DNA from: Faecalibacterium sp. I4-1-79
GTDB lineage: Bacteria; Bacillota; Clostridia; Oscillospirales; Ruminococcaceae
DNA length: 64,000 nucleotides
Direction of reading: 5' to 3'
Assembly: GCF_023347235.1 (NCBI RefSeq)
Contig: NZ_CP094467.1
Coordinates: forward strand, 2,108,001-2,172,000
Shown here in pieces: positions 1 to 8,188 of this stretch; the first letter of the stretch is position 1, and the number at the start of each line of letters is the position of its first letter. The position numbers and the translations under genes are program-made. The notes under the pieces are model-generated. The model saw only the letters and a list, made by a program, of their open reading frames with translations, ran no database searches and was not told where the DNA came from.

Positions 1-422
1 CACGCTGCAAAGTGGGTGCGGTTGCGCTGTAACGGAACTCCTCCACAAGGCGGGGATCCCGGTGGCGCAGGGCGCGGTAGCCCACCTGACCGATGACATA
101 AAAGCGGTCATTGGGGTCTGCGTGCTCCCGCAAAAACTTGAGCAGGTTCTGGTTATAAGCACCTGCCATGCCCTTATCGGCAGTAAGCACCAAATACGCC
201 CGCCGGGGGTTTTCCAGATTCCGCTCGTGGAAGAAGGGATGCTCCGGCTCCTCCGGCAGATGCGGCACAACACGGGAGATGGTGTCCCGCATACGGTTGA
301 AGTAAGGGGACACATTCTGGTAGTTCTGCCGTGCCTTGCGCAGCTTGGACGAAGAGATCAGGTACATGGCATTGGTGATCTTCATGGTATCCTGAATGCT
401 CTCGATGCGCTCCTTCAGCAGC

Positions 423-436
<14 letters not shown>
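1..436 (-). CDS. atpG: ATP synthase F1 gamma subunit, 3' part outside window
   Basis: Central stalk subunit of F1, which couples c-ring rotation to catalysis. Translating the minus strand from the ATG at 436 gives the helical gamma N-terminus (MSSSKLLKERIESIQDTMKI, then NAMYLISSSKLRKAR), the coiled coil that enters the alpha/beta hexamer. A GGGAGG lies 8 nt upstream of this ATG; another in-frame ATG at 442 is too close to that site. It overlaps the end of the alpha gene by 14 nt, so translation is probably coupled. Only about 145 codons are inside the window. Identification is firm; the C-terminus cannot be seen. Confidence 0.9.
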
Positions 437-2166
<1,730 letters not shown>

Positions 2167-2177
<11 letters not shown>

Positions 2178-2658
2178 TGCCTGCACCTGCTTTCTGCAGC
2201 AGATCGTCCAGCAGCTGATCATCATCCTGGGCGGTCAAATTATGTTTCAAAAGCTTTTCGCACATGGAGCGTGCCAGTGCCGTAGCCTGTGCATCTGCTT
2301 CCCGCAGCTTGTTCTGGCGCTCGATCTCCACAGCAGCCTTACCGGCAGCCACGATCTCATCGGCCTGCTTCTGCGCGTCGGCCAGCAGCTGCTGCTTTTC
2401 CACCTCGGCCTGCTTCTCGTAGGCTTCGCGGCGGGCTGCGGCTTCGTTGTCCACATTACGCAGCTTGTCCTGCGCGGTCGTAAGTGCTGCGGCGGCCTCG
2501 GTCTTGGAGGTCTGTGCCGCTGCAATGTCTGCCTCGATCGTCTTCTGGCGCTGATCCAGCACGTTCTGGATGGGCTTGAACAAAAACTTGCGCAGCAGCA
2601 CATACAGGATCAGGACATCCACCACGGTCCACAGCAGGTTCAAATCCAACTTCAGCAT
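2167..2658 (-). CDS. atpF: ATP synthase F0 b subunit
   Basis: Peripheral stalk subunit that anchors F1 to the membrane sector. The 163 aa protein has one N-terminal membrane helix (about residues 5-25, LNLLWTVVDVLILYVLLRKF), followed by a long alanine- and charge-rich helix typical of b. It ends normally near NLTAQDDDQLLDDLLQKAG and carries no delta domain, so it is not the b-delta fusion known in mycobacteria. It lies between atpE (15 nt upstream) and the delta-alpha fusion, with which it overlaps by 11 nt. Confidence 0.95.
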
Positions 2659-2673
2659 TCGTCCACGCCTCCG

Positions 2674-2901
2674 TTACTGGCCCAGGAACAGGATGATCAG
2701 CAGTGCAACGACGAAGCCGAAAATTGCGGTACCTTCTGCCAGCGCAGCGCCCAGCAGCAGGTTCGTCTGGATCTTGCCGGAAGCCTCCGGCTGGCGGGAG
2801 ATGGCCTCCGTTGCCTTACCCGTTGCAATACCAATGCCAATACCGCCGCCAATGCCGGTCAGCGCTGCAATGCCAGCGCCCAGAGCTACCAAACCACTCA
2901 T
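2674..2901 (-). CDS. atpE: ATP synthase F0 c subunit (proton type predicted)
   Basis: Rotor ring proteolipid of 75 aa with two membrane helices joined by the polar loop SRQPEA. The ion-binding carboxylate is Glu56 ([11 protein letters not shown]). Compared with sodium-binding c subunits such as that of Ilyobacter, the Gln of helix 1 is replaced by Ile23 and the Ser after the Glu is Gly57. Those two side chains ligate sodium, so a proton-coupled ring is inferred. A good AGGAGAT site precedes the ATG at 2901. Operon position is between atpB and atpF. Confidence 0.95.
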   Translation of the reverse strand: MSGLVALGAGIAALTGIGGGIGIGIATGKATEAISRQPEASGKIQTNLLLGAALAEGTAIFGFVVALLIILFLGQ

Positions 2902-2941
2902 AGTTCTATCTCCTTTGTAATTACAGTTTTAAATGTGTTGT

Positions 2942-3625
2942 TTATTCCTCGCCGCCGATGCTCTCTTTCATAAACAGTGCGGTCAGGAACACGAAAACAT
3001 AGGTCTGGATCAGACCATCGAACAGGTCAAAATACAGGCTGAACACCGCCGGGACGAACACCGGCACCACCAGCTTGAGCAGTTCCATGATAACGAACGC
3101 GCCCAGCACGTTGCCGAACAGTCGCATACACAGACTGGTGGGGCGAATGGCGATCTCGAGGATGTTCATAGGGGTCATGATGGGGGTAGGGGCTGCAAGG
3201 CTCTTGAGAAAGCCCGCGCCGCCCCGGGCGCGAACGCCTGCATACTCGATAAGCACGATGCTCATCAGTGCCAGCGCAGCGGTCACATCCAGATCCTTTG
3301 TGGGGGGCTTTACGCCGAACACGCCGATCACGTTGGAGCAGGCAATGTACAGCGCCACGGTCATCAGGTAGGGCACATAGCGGCTGCCCTCCTTGCCCAG
3401 CAACCCTTCAAAGAAGTTTTTGCCAAGGGAGTACAGCGCTTCCAGTGCTGCCTGACGCTTGCTGATGTGATCCACCTTCAGGTTGCGGGTAAGCAGGATG
3501 GAGCCCACCACCAGCAGCAGCATGATCACCCAGCTGATGACCACCGATTCCGGGATCTGCAGCGAGCCGACCTTGACATACTCCACGGTGAGTTCTTCCA
3601 TCAGAGCCTGCGTCAATTTGTTCAT
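2942..3625 (-). CDS. atpB: ATP synthase F0 a subunit
   Basis: Stator channel subunit of the membrane sector, about 227 aa with five to six membrane helices. It contains the conserved half-channel segment PTSLCMRLFGNVLGAF with the essential Arg before LFGN. The start MNKLTQALMEE at 3625 was preferred over longer in-frame starts because AAGGAGG lies 8 nt upstream and the extra residues look like leader sequence. It is the first gene of the atp operon; a promoter candidate lies about 220 nt upstream, and no atpI homologue is recognised between the two. Confidence 0.94.
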   Translation of the reverse strand: MNKLTQALMEELTVEYVKVGSLQIPESVVISWVIMLLLVVGSILLTRNLKVDHISKRQAALEALYSLGKNFFEGLLGKEGSRYVPYLMTVALYIACSNVIGVFGVKPPTKDLDVTAALALMSIVLIEYAGVRARGGAGFLKSLAAPTPIMTPMNILEIAIRPTSLCMRLFGNVLGAFVIMELLKLVVPVFVPAVFSLYFDLFDGLIQTYVFVFLTALFMKESIGGEE

Positions 3626-3674
3626 TTGCTTTTCCTCCTTCCTGCAGGGATAGGGGTCTGCGGGCGGGAGCCGG

Positions 3675-3712
3675 GTGTGCGGCAGATCCCCGGCCGAGGA
3701 TCTGCCGCACAC
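3675..3712. repeat. 15-bp perfect inverted repeat in the atp leader
   Basis: GTGTGCGGCAGATCC (3675-3689) and GGATCTGCCGCACAC (3698-3712) are separated by 8 nt. The hairpin would form in the predicted 5' untranslated region of the atp mRNA, about 50 nt before atpB. It has no U-run on the minus strand, so it is not a simple terminator of that transcript; on the plus strand only TTTTG follows. Confidence 0.6.
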
Positions 3713-3848
3713 TTTTGCTCCGCGCCCCTTCACACCTTCTTATCGCGCGAAGAAAAGACTGTGCACCGTGAAAAAAGCAAGGAAGGCGCTGCTGAATGCT
3801 TTCTGCGCCCTCCCCTTTCTCTGTCGGTTTCGTCTTTTTTCGTTGTGT

Positions 3849-3877
3849 ATAATAGTACGATTGCACAAAATTGGCAA
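3849..3877 (-). promoter_or_regulatory. Promoter candidate of the atp operon
   Basis: On the minus strand a -35 TTGCCA (3872-3877) and a -10 TATTAT (3849-3854) are separated by exactly 17 nt. The start of transcription would be near 3842, leaving a leader of about 215 nt that contains the 3675-3712 hairpin. The rest of the gene-free stretch 3626-4190 is AT-rich and shows nothing else recognisable. Confidence 0.6.
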
Positions 3878-4190
3878 GGGTATTTGTGTACATTCTACAT
3901 TTTACCCGGTAGCATTGCACCGACAAAACAAAACTGTTGTACAGGGTGCACAATTGCAAGTTAAAAAAGCATATAATCTGTACAATGTTCTTGGATTTTT
4001 CCAGTGCTTTGCAGGCGTATTCTTCCGGTTTTGGGAAATATTTCCGCAAAAATAGCCGTACCGTATAGCTTTTATATATCAGGTATATAAAAAACGTATA
4101 GGTATCTTCCCCGGTATGTTTGGACAGCATCTTATGTATATTCCTTATACATATTTATTATAGAATCGCAGCCAAACCGCCTTACATGGC

Positions 4191-4646
4191 CTACTTTTCC
4201 CCGCGGCGGAACACCAGCCGGAAGATGGCACGGGCAAGCGGGCCGCAGTACAGCATCTGCCAGCACAGCGCCATGGGCATATTGCAGCCCCAAGTATGTA
4301 CCCACATCCCAAAGCTCGGCTCTTTGAACAGCAGCGTTGCGACCAGGCTCATCACCGGGCACATGATGCACACGATCATCAGCGAGATGGCGTAGGTGAT
4401 GAACTGCGGGCGGTCTGTGGGGCGCATAAACAGGAATGCCAGCTTCGTGGCCAGCTTTTCCACCACAAAAAATTCCAGCACAAAGGCCACCGGCACCATG
4501 ATCGGCATTTCGTGCAGAGCCATAACAAAAGTAGCATTGGTCACGCCGTTTGTGTTCAACGCCACATTGTAGACGATCATGCCATAGACCATGATAGCGG
4601 CCATGACAATGGTAAAGAAGATGCGTTCCGGTAAAGTTTTAGGCAT
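4191..4646 (-). CDS. DUF2798-type four-helix membrane protein
   Basis: 151 aa with four hydrophobic segments arranged as two similar halves: each half has a membrane helix, a MALHEMPIM- or PSFGMWVHTWG-like loop and a second helix. This matches the DUF2798 family as remembered. Function is unknown in the family. It is transcribed in the same direction as the atp operon but separated from it by 565 bp and its own promoter region, so it is probably not part of it. The start follows a GGAGAATC element. Confidence 0.65.
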   Translation of the reverse strand: MPKTLPERIFFTIVMAAIMVYGMIVYNVALNTNGVTNATFVMALHEMPIMVPVAFVLEFFVVEKLATKLAFLFMRPTDRPQFITYAISLMIVCIMCPVMSLVATLLFKEPSFGMWVHTWGCNMPMALCWQMLYCGPLARAIFRLVFRRGEK

Positions 4647-4695
4647 TTTGATTGATTCTCCGTTTCTTTTTTATGCAAATTTTCGCCGCAAAAAA

Positions 4696-4729
4696 GCCGC
4701 CCCGCGAAACTTTCATCTCGCGGGGCGGC
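4696..4729 (-). terminator. Intrinsic terminator, minus strand
   Basis: GCCGCCCCGCGA (4696-4707) pairs with TCGCGGGGCGGC (4718-4729). On the minus strand the stem is followed by TTTTTT. It would stop minus-strand transcripts entering from the right before the DUF2798 gene. Confidence 0.7.
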
Positions 4730-4916
4730 GGCGACTACCATTCATTGGTGGTATTTTAGCACAAATAGAACCGGCGCATAATACCTTGCGGGCACTTTCT
4801 CCCCTTTTGTGGAAAATCCTTCACGAACGACCCGGAACTTCTGGGCAATTTTTCCGCACCGCCGCAGGTTTTAACATTGCACAAAAACAAAATTTATTCT
4901 TTGTGCGGTCTGCCAA

Positions 4917-4945
4917 TAGACAAATCGTGCTTCTTCCTGTATAAT
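4917..4945 (+). promoter_or_regulatory. Promoter of the tiny-ORF transcript
   Basis: TAGACA (4917-4922), a 17-nt spacer and TATAAT (4940-4945) form a near-consensus plus-strand promoter. Together with the terminator at 5547-5594 it defines a transcript of about 640 nt with no long reading frame. Confidence 0.7.
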
Positions 4946-5027
4946 TAAGCCAGAAACCAGAGAAGTACAGCAGAAGCTCAAAAGAGAGTTACTCCCGCTG
5001 ACTTTAAGAAGAAAGGAGCGAAGACCG

Positions 5028-5078
5028 ATGGTTGATATGGAACCCGCACAGCAGGGACAGGCTGTCGGGGTTCGCTGA
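5028..5078 (+). CDS. Tiny ORF 1, 16 aa
   Basis: Encodes MVDMEPAQQGQAVGVR. GAAAGGAG lies 9 nt before the ATG, a textbook ribosome site. It is the first reading frame after the promoter. No homologue is known to me. Confidence 0.4.
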   Translation: MVDMEPAQQGQAVGVR

Positions 5079-5108
5079 GAAGCAAAATAGAGGCTCACCA
5101 CAAACGGG

Positions 5109-5213
5109 ATGTTTCCCCCGTATAAAAACACAAAAACAGAGCCAGTCTTGAGCATCAAAAATGCGATAACACGACAACCTGTCGATTCAATTCTTCCCAG
5201 AGCGTTCAGATAG
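5109..5213 (+). CDS. Possible small ORF, 34 aa
   Basis: A basic 34-residue frame beginning MFPPYKNTK and ending ILPRAFR. The only upstream purine run (AGAGG) is about 15 nt from the ATG, so translation is doubtful. Listed because it is the longest frame in the transcript. Confidence 0.2.
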   Translation: MFPPYKNTKTEPVLSIKNAITRQPVDSILPRAFR

Positions 5214-5233
5214 ATCCGCTGGAGATGATTCTT

Positions 5234-5272
5234 ATGAAAGTATCAATGATCCGGAGAACCTTATTTGAATAG
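5234..5272 (+). CDS. Tiny ORF, 12 aa
   Basis: Encodes MKVSMIRRTLFE, basic and partly amphipathic. GGAG lies 9 nt upstream of the ATG. Confidence 0.35.
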   Translation: MKVSMIRRTLFE

Positions 5273-5291
5273 CTGAAAAGGAGTTCTACCA

Positions 5292-5300
5292 ATGTACTAA
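5292..5300 (+). CDS. Minimal ORF Met-Tyr-stop
   Basis: ATG TAC TAA follows AAAAGGAG by 8 nt. Such a minimal frame can only act by loading or stalling a ribosome, if it is used at all. A near copy (Met-Tyr-Ser-stop, ATG at 5407, after AAAAGGG) lies 115 nt downstream. Confidence 0.3.
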   Translation: MY

Positions 5301-5345
5301 GTAAGACGTTTCCCTTGCAAATCTAACTCGAAAGAATGTGGTAAT

Positions 5346-5390
5346 ATGAAATTCATCCTCATGAACCGTTTGCCGCAGTCCAACAGTTGA
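5346..5390 (+). CDS. Tiny ORF, 14 aa
   Basis: Encodes MKFILMNRLPQSNS, a hydrophobic-basic start. The upstream purine stretch AAAGAATGTGG is weak compared with its neighbours. Confidence 0.25.
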   Translation: MKFILMNRLPQSNS

Positions 5391-5406
5391 GAAAAGGGTC
5401 AGTCCA

Positions 5407-5418
5407 ATGTACAGTTGA
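5407..5418 (+). CDS. Minimal ORF Met-Tyr-Ser-stop
   Basis: ATG TAC AGT TGA after AAAAGGG with about 8 nt spacing. It shares the CAATGTAC context with the frame at 5292. Confidence 0.25.
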   Translation: MYS

Positions 5419-5478
5419 TTTTCATCCCCTTGCAAAGTACCTAAATTCTGAAGAAACGTTTCTAAGGAGAGTCACCCT

Positions 5479-5502
5479 ATGAAACCCGTATTCCGAAAAT
5501 GA
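5479..5502 (+). CDS. Tiny ORF, 7 aa
   Basis: Encodes MKPVFRK. AAGGAG lies 9 nt before the ATG. Confidence 0.3.
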   Translation: MKPVFRK

Positions 5503-5524
5503 GGTCACCAAGGAGAAGAGGCTT

Positions 5525-5542
5525 ATGACTCCGAAGAAGTAA
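5525..5542 (+). CDS. Tiny ORF, 5 aa
   Basis: Encodes MTPKK. AGGAG lies 9 nt before the ATG, and the stop codon is only 4 nt before the terminator stem, so a terminating ribosome would cover the stem. Confidence 0.3.
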   Translation: MTPKK

Positions 5543-5546
5543 GTAT

Positions 5547-5594
5547 CCAGCCGGACGAGGGCTTGCAACCGCCTCGTCCGGCTGGTTTTATTTT
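5547..5594 (+). terminator. Intrinsic terminator of the tiny-ORF transcript
   Basis: CCAGCCGGACGAGG (5547-5560) pairs over 14 bp with CCTCGTCCGGCTGG (5572-5585), followed by TTTTATTTT on the plus strand. Confidence 0.85.
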
Positions 5595-5662
5595 ATGTTG
5601 TTTCAACAAATAGTTGATGGCCAATTTATGCAAAATTTACGCAGGAAGGTTGAATAGCGTCC

Positions 5663-5690
5663 TTGTGTTTTCGCCCCCCTATGTTATAAT
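5663..5690 (+). promoter_or_regulatory. Promoter candidate for the 5708 gene
   Basis: TTGTGT (5663-5668), 16-nt spacer, TATAAT (5685-5690). It lies just upstream of the small membrane protein operon. Confidence 0.5.
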
Positions 5691-5707
5691 ATGGTAAAAG
5701 ATGGGAG

Positions 5708-6034
5708 GTGCATTTTATGCAGCTGGCGTTTGGCTGGTACAACATTATTGAACTCTTGTTCTGCCTTGTAGCGCTGTGGATGGGCATTCGCGACCTGCAG
5801 GGCAAAGACCCGCTGATCCACACCTTTTTTAATCAATATGACCGCGACCCGGAATACCGCGCCATGTGGCAGAAGAAAAACGGCGTGTGGGAGATCTTCA
5901 ACGCAATGGTTCTTGCTTCTTCGCAGTTTCTGGGCAACTTCCCCACCCTGAGCAACGGGGTACGCACCATTACAGTCATCGTTGATGTGATCTACCTGAT
6001 CCTGTATGAAATCTGGGAGCACAGCGCGGATTGA
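5708..6034 (+). CDS. Small membrane-associated protein of unknown function (108 aa)
   Basis: Starts MHFMQLAFGWYNIIELLFCL or at the Met four residues later (MQLAF), which follows a GGGAGGTG site at 5704. It has one N-terminal hydrophobic helix, a charged middle (NQYDRDPEYRAMWQKK) and a hydrophobic C-terminal segment. I do not recognise a family. It is the first of three small membrane proteins in a row; the next begins 17 nt after its stop, so they are probably an operon. Confidence 0.7.
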   Translation: MHFMQLAFGWYNIIELLFCLVALWMGIRDLQGKDPLIHTFFNQYDRDPEYRAMWQKKNGVWEIFNAMVLASSQFLGNFPTLSNGVRTITVIVDVIYLILYEIWEHSAD

Positions 6035-6051
6035 GCCGCCGGGAGGTAGCT

Positions 6052-6363
6052 ATGAACCTGAACCTTTCCACTTCAGACTGGCTGAACGCAGCACTGGGCG
6101 TATTGTTTTTATACCGCGGCATTCGGGACTTGTACAATGGCACCGGCACCGGTTGGAGCAGTGAGGACGAAAAGAAGCACTTCCACAAATTTTACGGCAT
6201 TCTGTTGATCCTTTGCGGTGCATTCTGGCTGGTCAACATTTTTCTGCCCAGAGTCGAGCCGCTGCACTCCATTTTGATGGTGGCGGCGCTTGTGTTCAGT
6301 GTTGCTCTGCTGATCTCACATCTGTGCTATACCCTGAGCAGGGACGACAAAAACAAAAAGTGA
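6052..6363 (+). CDS. Small membrane protein of unknown function (103 aa)
   Basis: Three hydrophobic segments: near the start (WLNAALGVLFLYRGIRDLY), in the middle (ILLILCGAFWLVNIFL) and near the end (ILMVAALVFSVALLISHLC). The ATG at 6052 follows GGGAGG at 6041, which decides the start over an in-frame TTG at 6031. The N-terminal part resembles that of the preceding gene product (a hydrophobic helix followed by GIRDL), so the two may be distant relatives. Function unknown. Confidence 0.7.
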   Translation: MNLNLSTSDWLNAALGVLFLYRGIRDLYNGTGTGWSSEDEKKHFHKFYGILLILCGAFWLVNIFLPRVEPLHSILMVAALVFSVALLISHLCYTLSRDDKNKK

Positions 6364-6372
6364 GGGGTTTCC

Positions 6373-6594
6373 ATGGAAGTCATCTTATCGATCTTGGTCG
6401 CGCTTTTCGGCATCGGGTTCGGTATCTTTATGGCGCTGCAGCCGGAGGATGCCATTGCCCTGCGTTCCCGCAGGCGGTACACGCAGGTGCCCGAACCTAC
6501 GGAGGAGTACATCCGGCTAACCCGGCTGGAGGGCATCGTAGTTTCGGTGCTCTGTGCTGTGCTTTTAGTGGTGCTGCTGTTCGCGCCCAAATAA
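6373..6594 (+). CDS. Small two-helix membrane protein (73 aa)
   Basis: Two hydrophobic helices at the ends enclose a charged middle with RSRRRYTQVPEPTEEYIRL. The ATG follows a weak GAGGGG site and lies 9 nt after the stop of the previous gene, so it is probably translated from the same mRNA. Function unknown. Confidence 0.65.
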   Translation: MEVILSILVALFGIGFGIFMALQPEDAIALRSRRRYTQVPEPTEEYIRLTRLEGIVVSVLCAVLLVVLLFAPK

Positions 6595-6612
6595 TACTTT
6601 GCAGCTTTCCTC

Positions 6613-6641
6613 TTGCGGATTTTTTCTCGCCCTGTTACAAT
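6613..6641 (+). promoter_or_regulatory. Promoter candidate of the Dabb gene
   Basis: TTGCGG (6613-6618), 17-nt spacer, TACAAT (6636-6641), about 28 nt before the start codon. Confidence 0.5.
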
Positions 6642-6668
6642 GAGAAAAAACGCAGGAGGTTTTTTGTT

Positions 6669-6971
6669 ATGGTCAAGCACGTTATTCTCTGGCAGCTGAA
6701 GGACGAGTTGTCCACCGAGGAAAAGGCCGCCGTCAAGGCCGGCATCAAAGAGGGGTTGGAAAGCCTTTCCGGCAAAATTCCGGGGCTTGTGGACATCCAT
6801 GTCAACATTGATGCTCTCCCCTCCTCCAACGCCGACCTGATGCTGGATACCACCTTTGAGAGCGCCGAGGCGCTCAAGGGGTACTCCACCCACCCGGCGC
6901 ATGTGTCAGTGGCAAACAGCAAGGTGCGCCCCTACTACAAAAACCGCGTCTGTCTGGACTACGAGGTATAA
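6669..6971 (+). CDS. Dabb (stress-responsive alpha/beta barrel) domain protein
   Basis: A 100 aa cytosolic ferredoxin-like alpha/beta protein. The N-terminus MVKHVILWQLKDE with the conserved His, the GLESL..KIPG segment and the C-terminal HP.H....KVRPYYKNR motif fit the Dabb/DUF superfamily of small dimeric proteins. The biochemical role is unknown for most members. GCAGGAGG lies 10 nt upstream of the ATG. It has its own promoter and a terminator, so it is a single-gene unit. Confidence 0.8.
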   Translation: MVKHVILWQLKDELSTEEKAAVKAGIKEGLESLSGKIPGLVDIHVNIDALPSSNADLMLDTTFESAEALKGYSTHPAHVSVANSKVRPYYKNRVCLDYEV

Positions 6972-6991
6972 GGCAGCGGTCATTTTACGCA

Positions 6992-7028
6992 AAAAGGGTC
7001 ATTGCACGGTTTGTGCAATGACCCTTTT
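6992..7028. terminator. Bidirectional intrinsic terminator
   Basis: AAAAGGGTCATTGCAC (6992-7007) pairs perfectly with its complement at 7013-7028 around a 5-nt loop, giving a U-run on either strand. It serves the convergent genes at 6669 and 7049. Confidence 0.85.
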
Positions 7029-7048
7029 ACTATCAGGCGATGCCGAAC

Positions 7049-7282
7049 TTACTGAACGAACTCCACGGTGTACTCAAAGCCGTACTCTTCCTGCAGCTTC
7101 TTGACCTCGGGCTCGCAGTCCTCGATGAAGGTGGGAGCGTAAACGGAAGCGCCGTTGTGTGCCTTCTTGTAGTCCTCCACGATCTGCTGCAGCTTTGCCC
7201 AGCCCTCGTTGGCCTTGTTCTGGTCGATGCTGTCAGGGAAGTTGATGATGAACTCGCGGTGTTTGGGAATACGTGCCTTCAT
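7049..7282 (-). CDS. Small hypothetical protein (77 aa)
   Basis: A soluble, charged protein beginning MKARIPKHREFIINFPDSID with a predicted helix AKLQQIVEDYKKAHNG. AAGGAG lies 9 nt upstream. No family recognised. It sits downstream of tatD on the same strand, with the shared terminator behind it. Confidence 0.6.
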   Translation of the reverse strand: MKARIPKHREFIINFPDSIDQNKANEGWAKLQQIVEDYKKAHNGASVYAPTFIEDCEPEVKKLQEEYGFEYTVEFVQ

Positions 7283-7372
7283 AATAGTGATCTCCTTATT
7301 CTTATCGTTTTCAATAAATCAGCTTTTTATTCAGAAGCGGAGCGCTTTGCCCCGCGACCTGCGAAAAAACGG

Positions 7373-8188
7373 TTACAGCCCGAACACCCGGCGGGCGTTT
7401 GCGGCGGTGGTGCGGAACACCTCTTCCGGCTCCAGTGCCTTGCGCTGGGCGATGTATGCACCCACATAGCGGATGAGGGAGCTGTCGCAGCGGGTGCCGC
7501 GCACCGGCTCCGGTGCCATGTAGGGGCAGTCGGTCTCCAGCACGATGGCGTCCAGCGGCAGGGCGTCGATGGCCTTGGCTGCGCGCTTGGCACCGTTGAA
7601 GGTGCAGGCACCGCCAAAGCCAATGTACAACCCCTGCGCCGCCAGCTGCACGGCATCCTCGGCGCTGCCGGAATAGCAGTGCACAATGCCCTTGGGGCGG
7701 TATTTTTTAAGCAGGGCGTAAACGTCTGCGTGCGCCTGCCGGTCGTGCACGATGATGGGCTTGTCCAACTCCAACGCCAGCCGGATCTCGGCTTCAAACA
7801 GCGCCAGCTGGGCGTCCTTGGGCACTGGCCAGTGATAGTCCAGCCCGCACTCCCCTACCGCCACCACCTTGGGGTCGTCGTAGTAAGGCATCAGCGCCCG
7901 CATCTCGGCGGCCCAATCGCCCCCGTACACCGACACCGTGGGCGCAGGGCCGTCCTCGCCGCAATCGGCGGCGGGCAGCAGGCTTTCCGGGTGGATGCCA
8001 ATGGCCGCCACCACCCACGGATAGCGGTGCGCCAGCTCCAGCACCCGGGGCGCATCCCCGGAGTGGGTGGCCTGCTCGCACACACCTACCACACCCTTGC
8101 CGGGCAGGCTGTCCAGCAGAGCAAAGCGGTCGGCGTCAAAAGCGCGGGCACTGTAATGGGCGTGGGTGTCAAAAATAGGTCCGGTCAT
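7373..8188 (-). CDS. tatD: TatD family metal-dependent deoxyribonuclease
   Basis: A 271 aa TIM-barrel metallohydrolase. Metal ligands are visible in order: the FDTHAHY motif near the N-terminus, GECGLDYHW, HDRQAH, HCYSGS and the C-terminal ETDCPYMAPEP. Family members are 3'-5' DNA exonucleases or phosphoesterases of the cytosol. The start overlaps the stop of the upstream transporter gene by 4 nt (ATGA), with AAAAGGAG just before it. The operon order metG-transporter-tatD fits the frequent metG/tatD neighbourhood in Firmicutes. Confidence 0.93.
   Translation of the reverse strand: MTGPIFDTHAHYSARAFDADRFALLDSLPGKGVVGVCEQATHSGDAPRVLELAHRYPWVVAAIGIHPESLLPAADCGEDGPAPTVSVYGGDWAAEMRALMPYYDDPKVVAVGECGLDYHWPVPKDAQLALFEAEIRLALELDKPIIVHDRQAHADVYALLKKYRPKGIVHCYSGSAEDAVQLAAQGLYIGFGGACTFNGAKRAAKAIDALPLDAIVLETDCPYMAPEPVRGTRCDSSLIRYVGAYIAQRKALEPEEVFRTTAANARRVFGL

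Larger units (their letters stand above)
4952..5594 (+). ncRNA. Predicted ~640-nt transcript carrying a series of tiny ORFs
   Basis: This unit has its own promoter and a strong terminator, and no conventional gene. It holds six to eight very short reading frames, several of which start 7-10 nt after a clear Shine-Dalgarno sequence (5028, 5234, 5292, 5479, 5525). Two related patches occur: CCTTGCAAA-n-CTAA around 5312-5325 and 5428-5443, and CAATGTAC at 5290-5297 and 5405-5412. I do not recognise it as SRP RNA, RNase P RNA, tmRNA, 6S RNA or a riboswitch. It could be a polycistronic message of micropeptides, a regulatory RNA whose structure is tuned by ribosomes, or a decayed gene, though the repeated ribosome sites argue against simple decay. 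Confidence 0.55.

Noticed and set aside
4871-5158. A 95-codon minus-strand frame across the tiny-ORF promoter
   Set aside because: No ribosome site, crosses the promoter and the first tiny ORF, and its composition is not protein-like.
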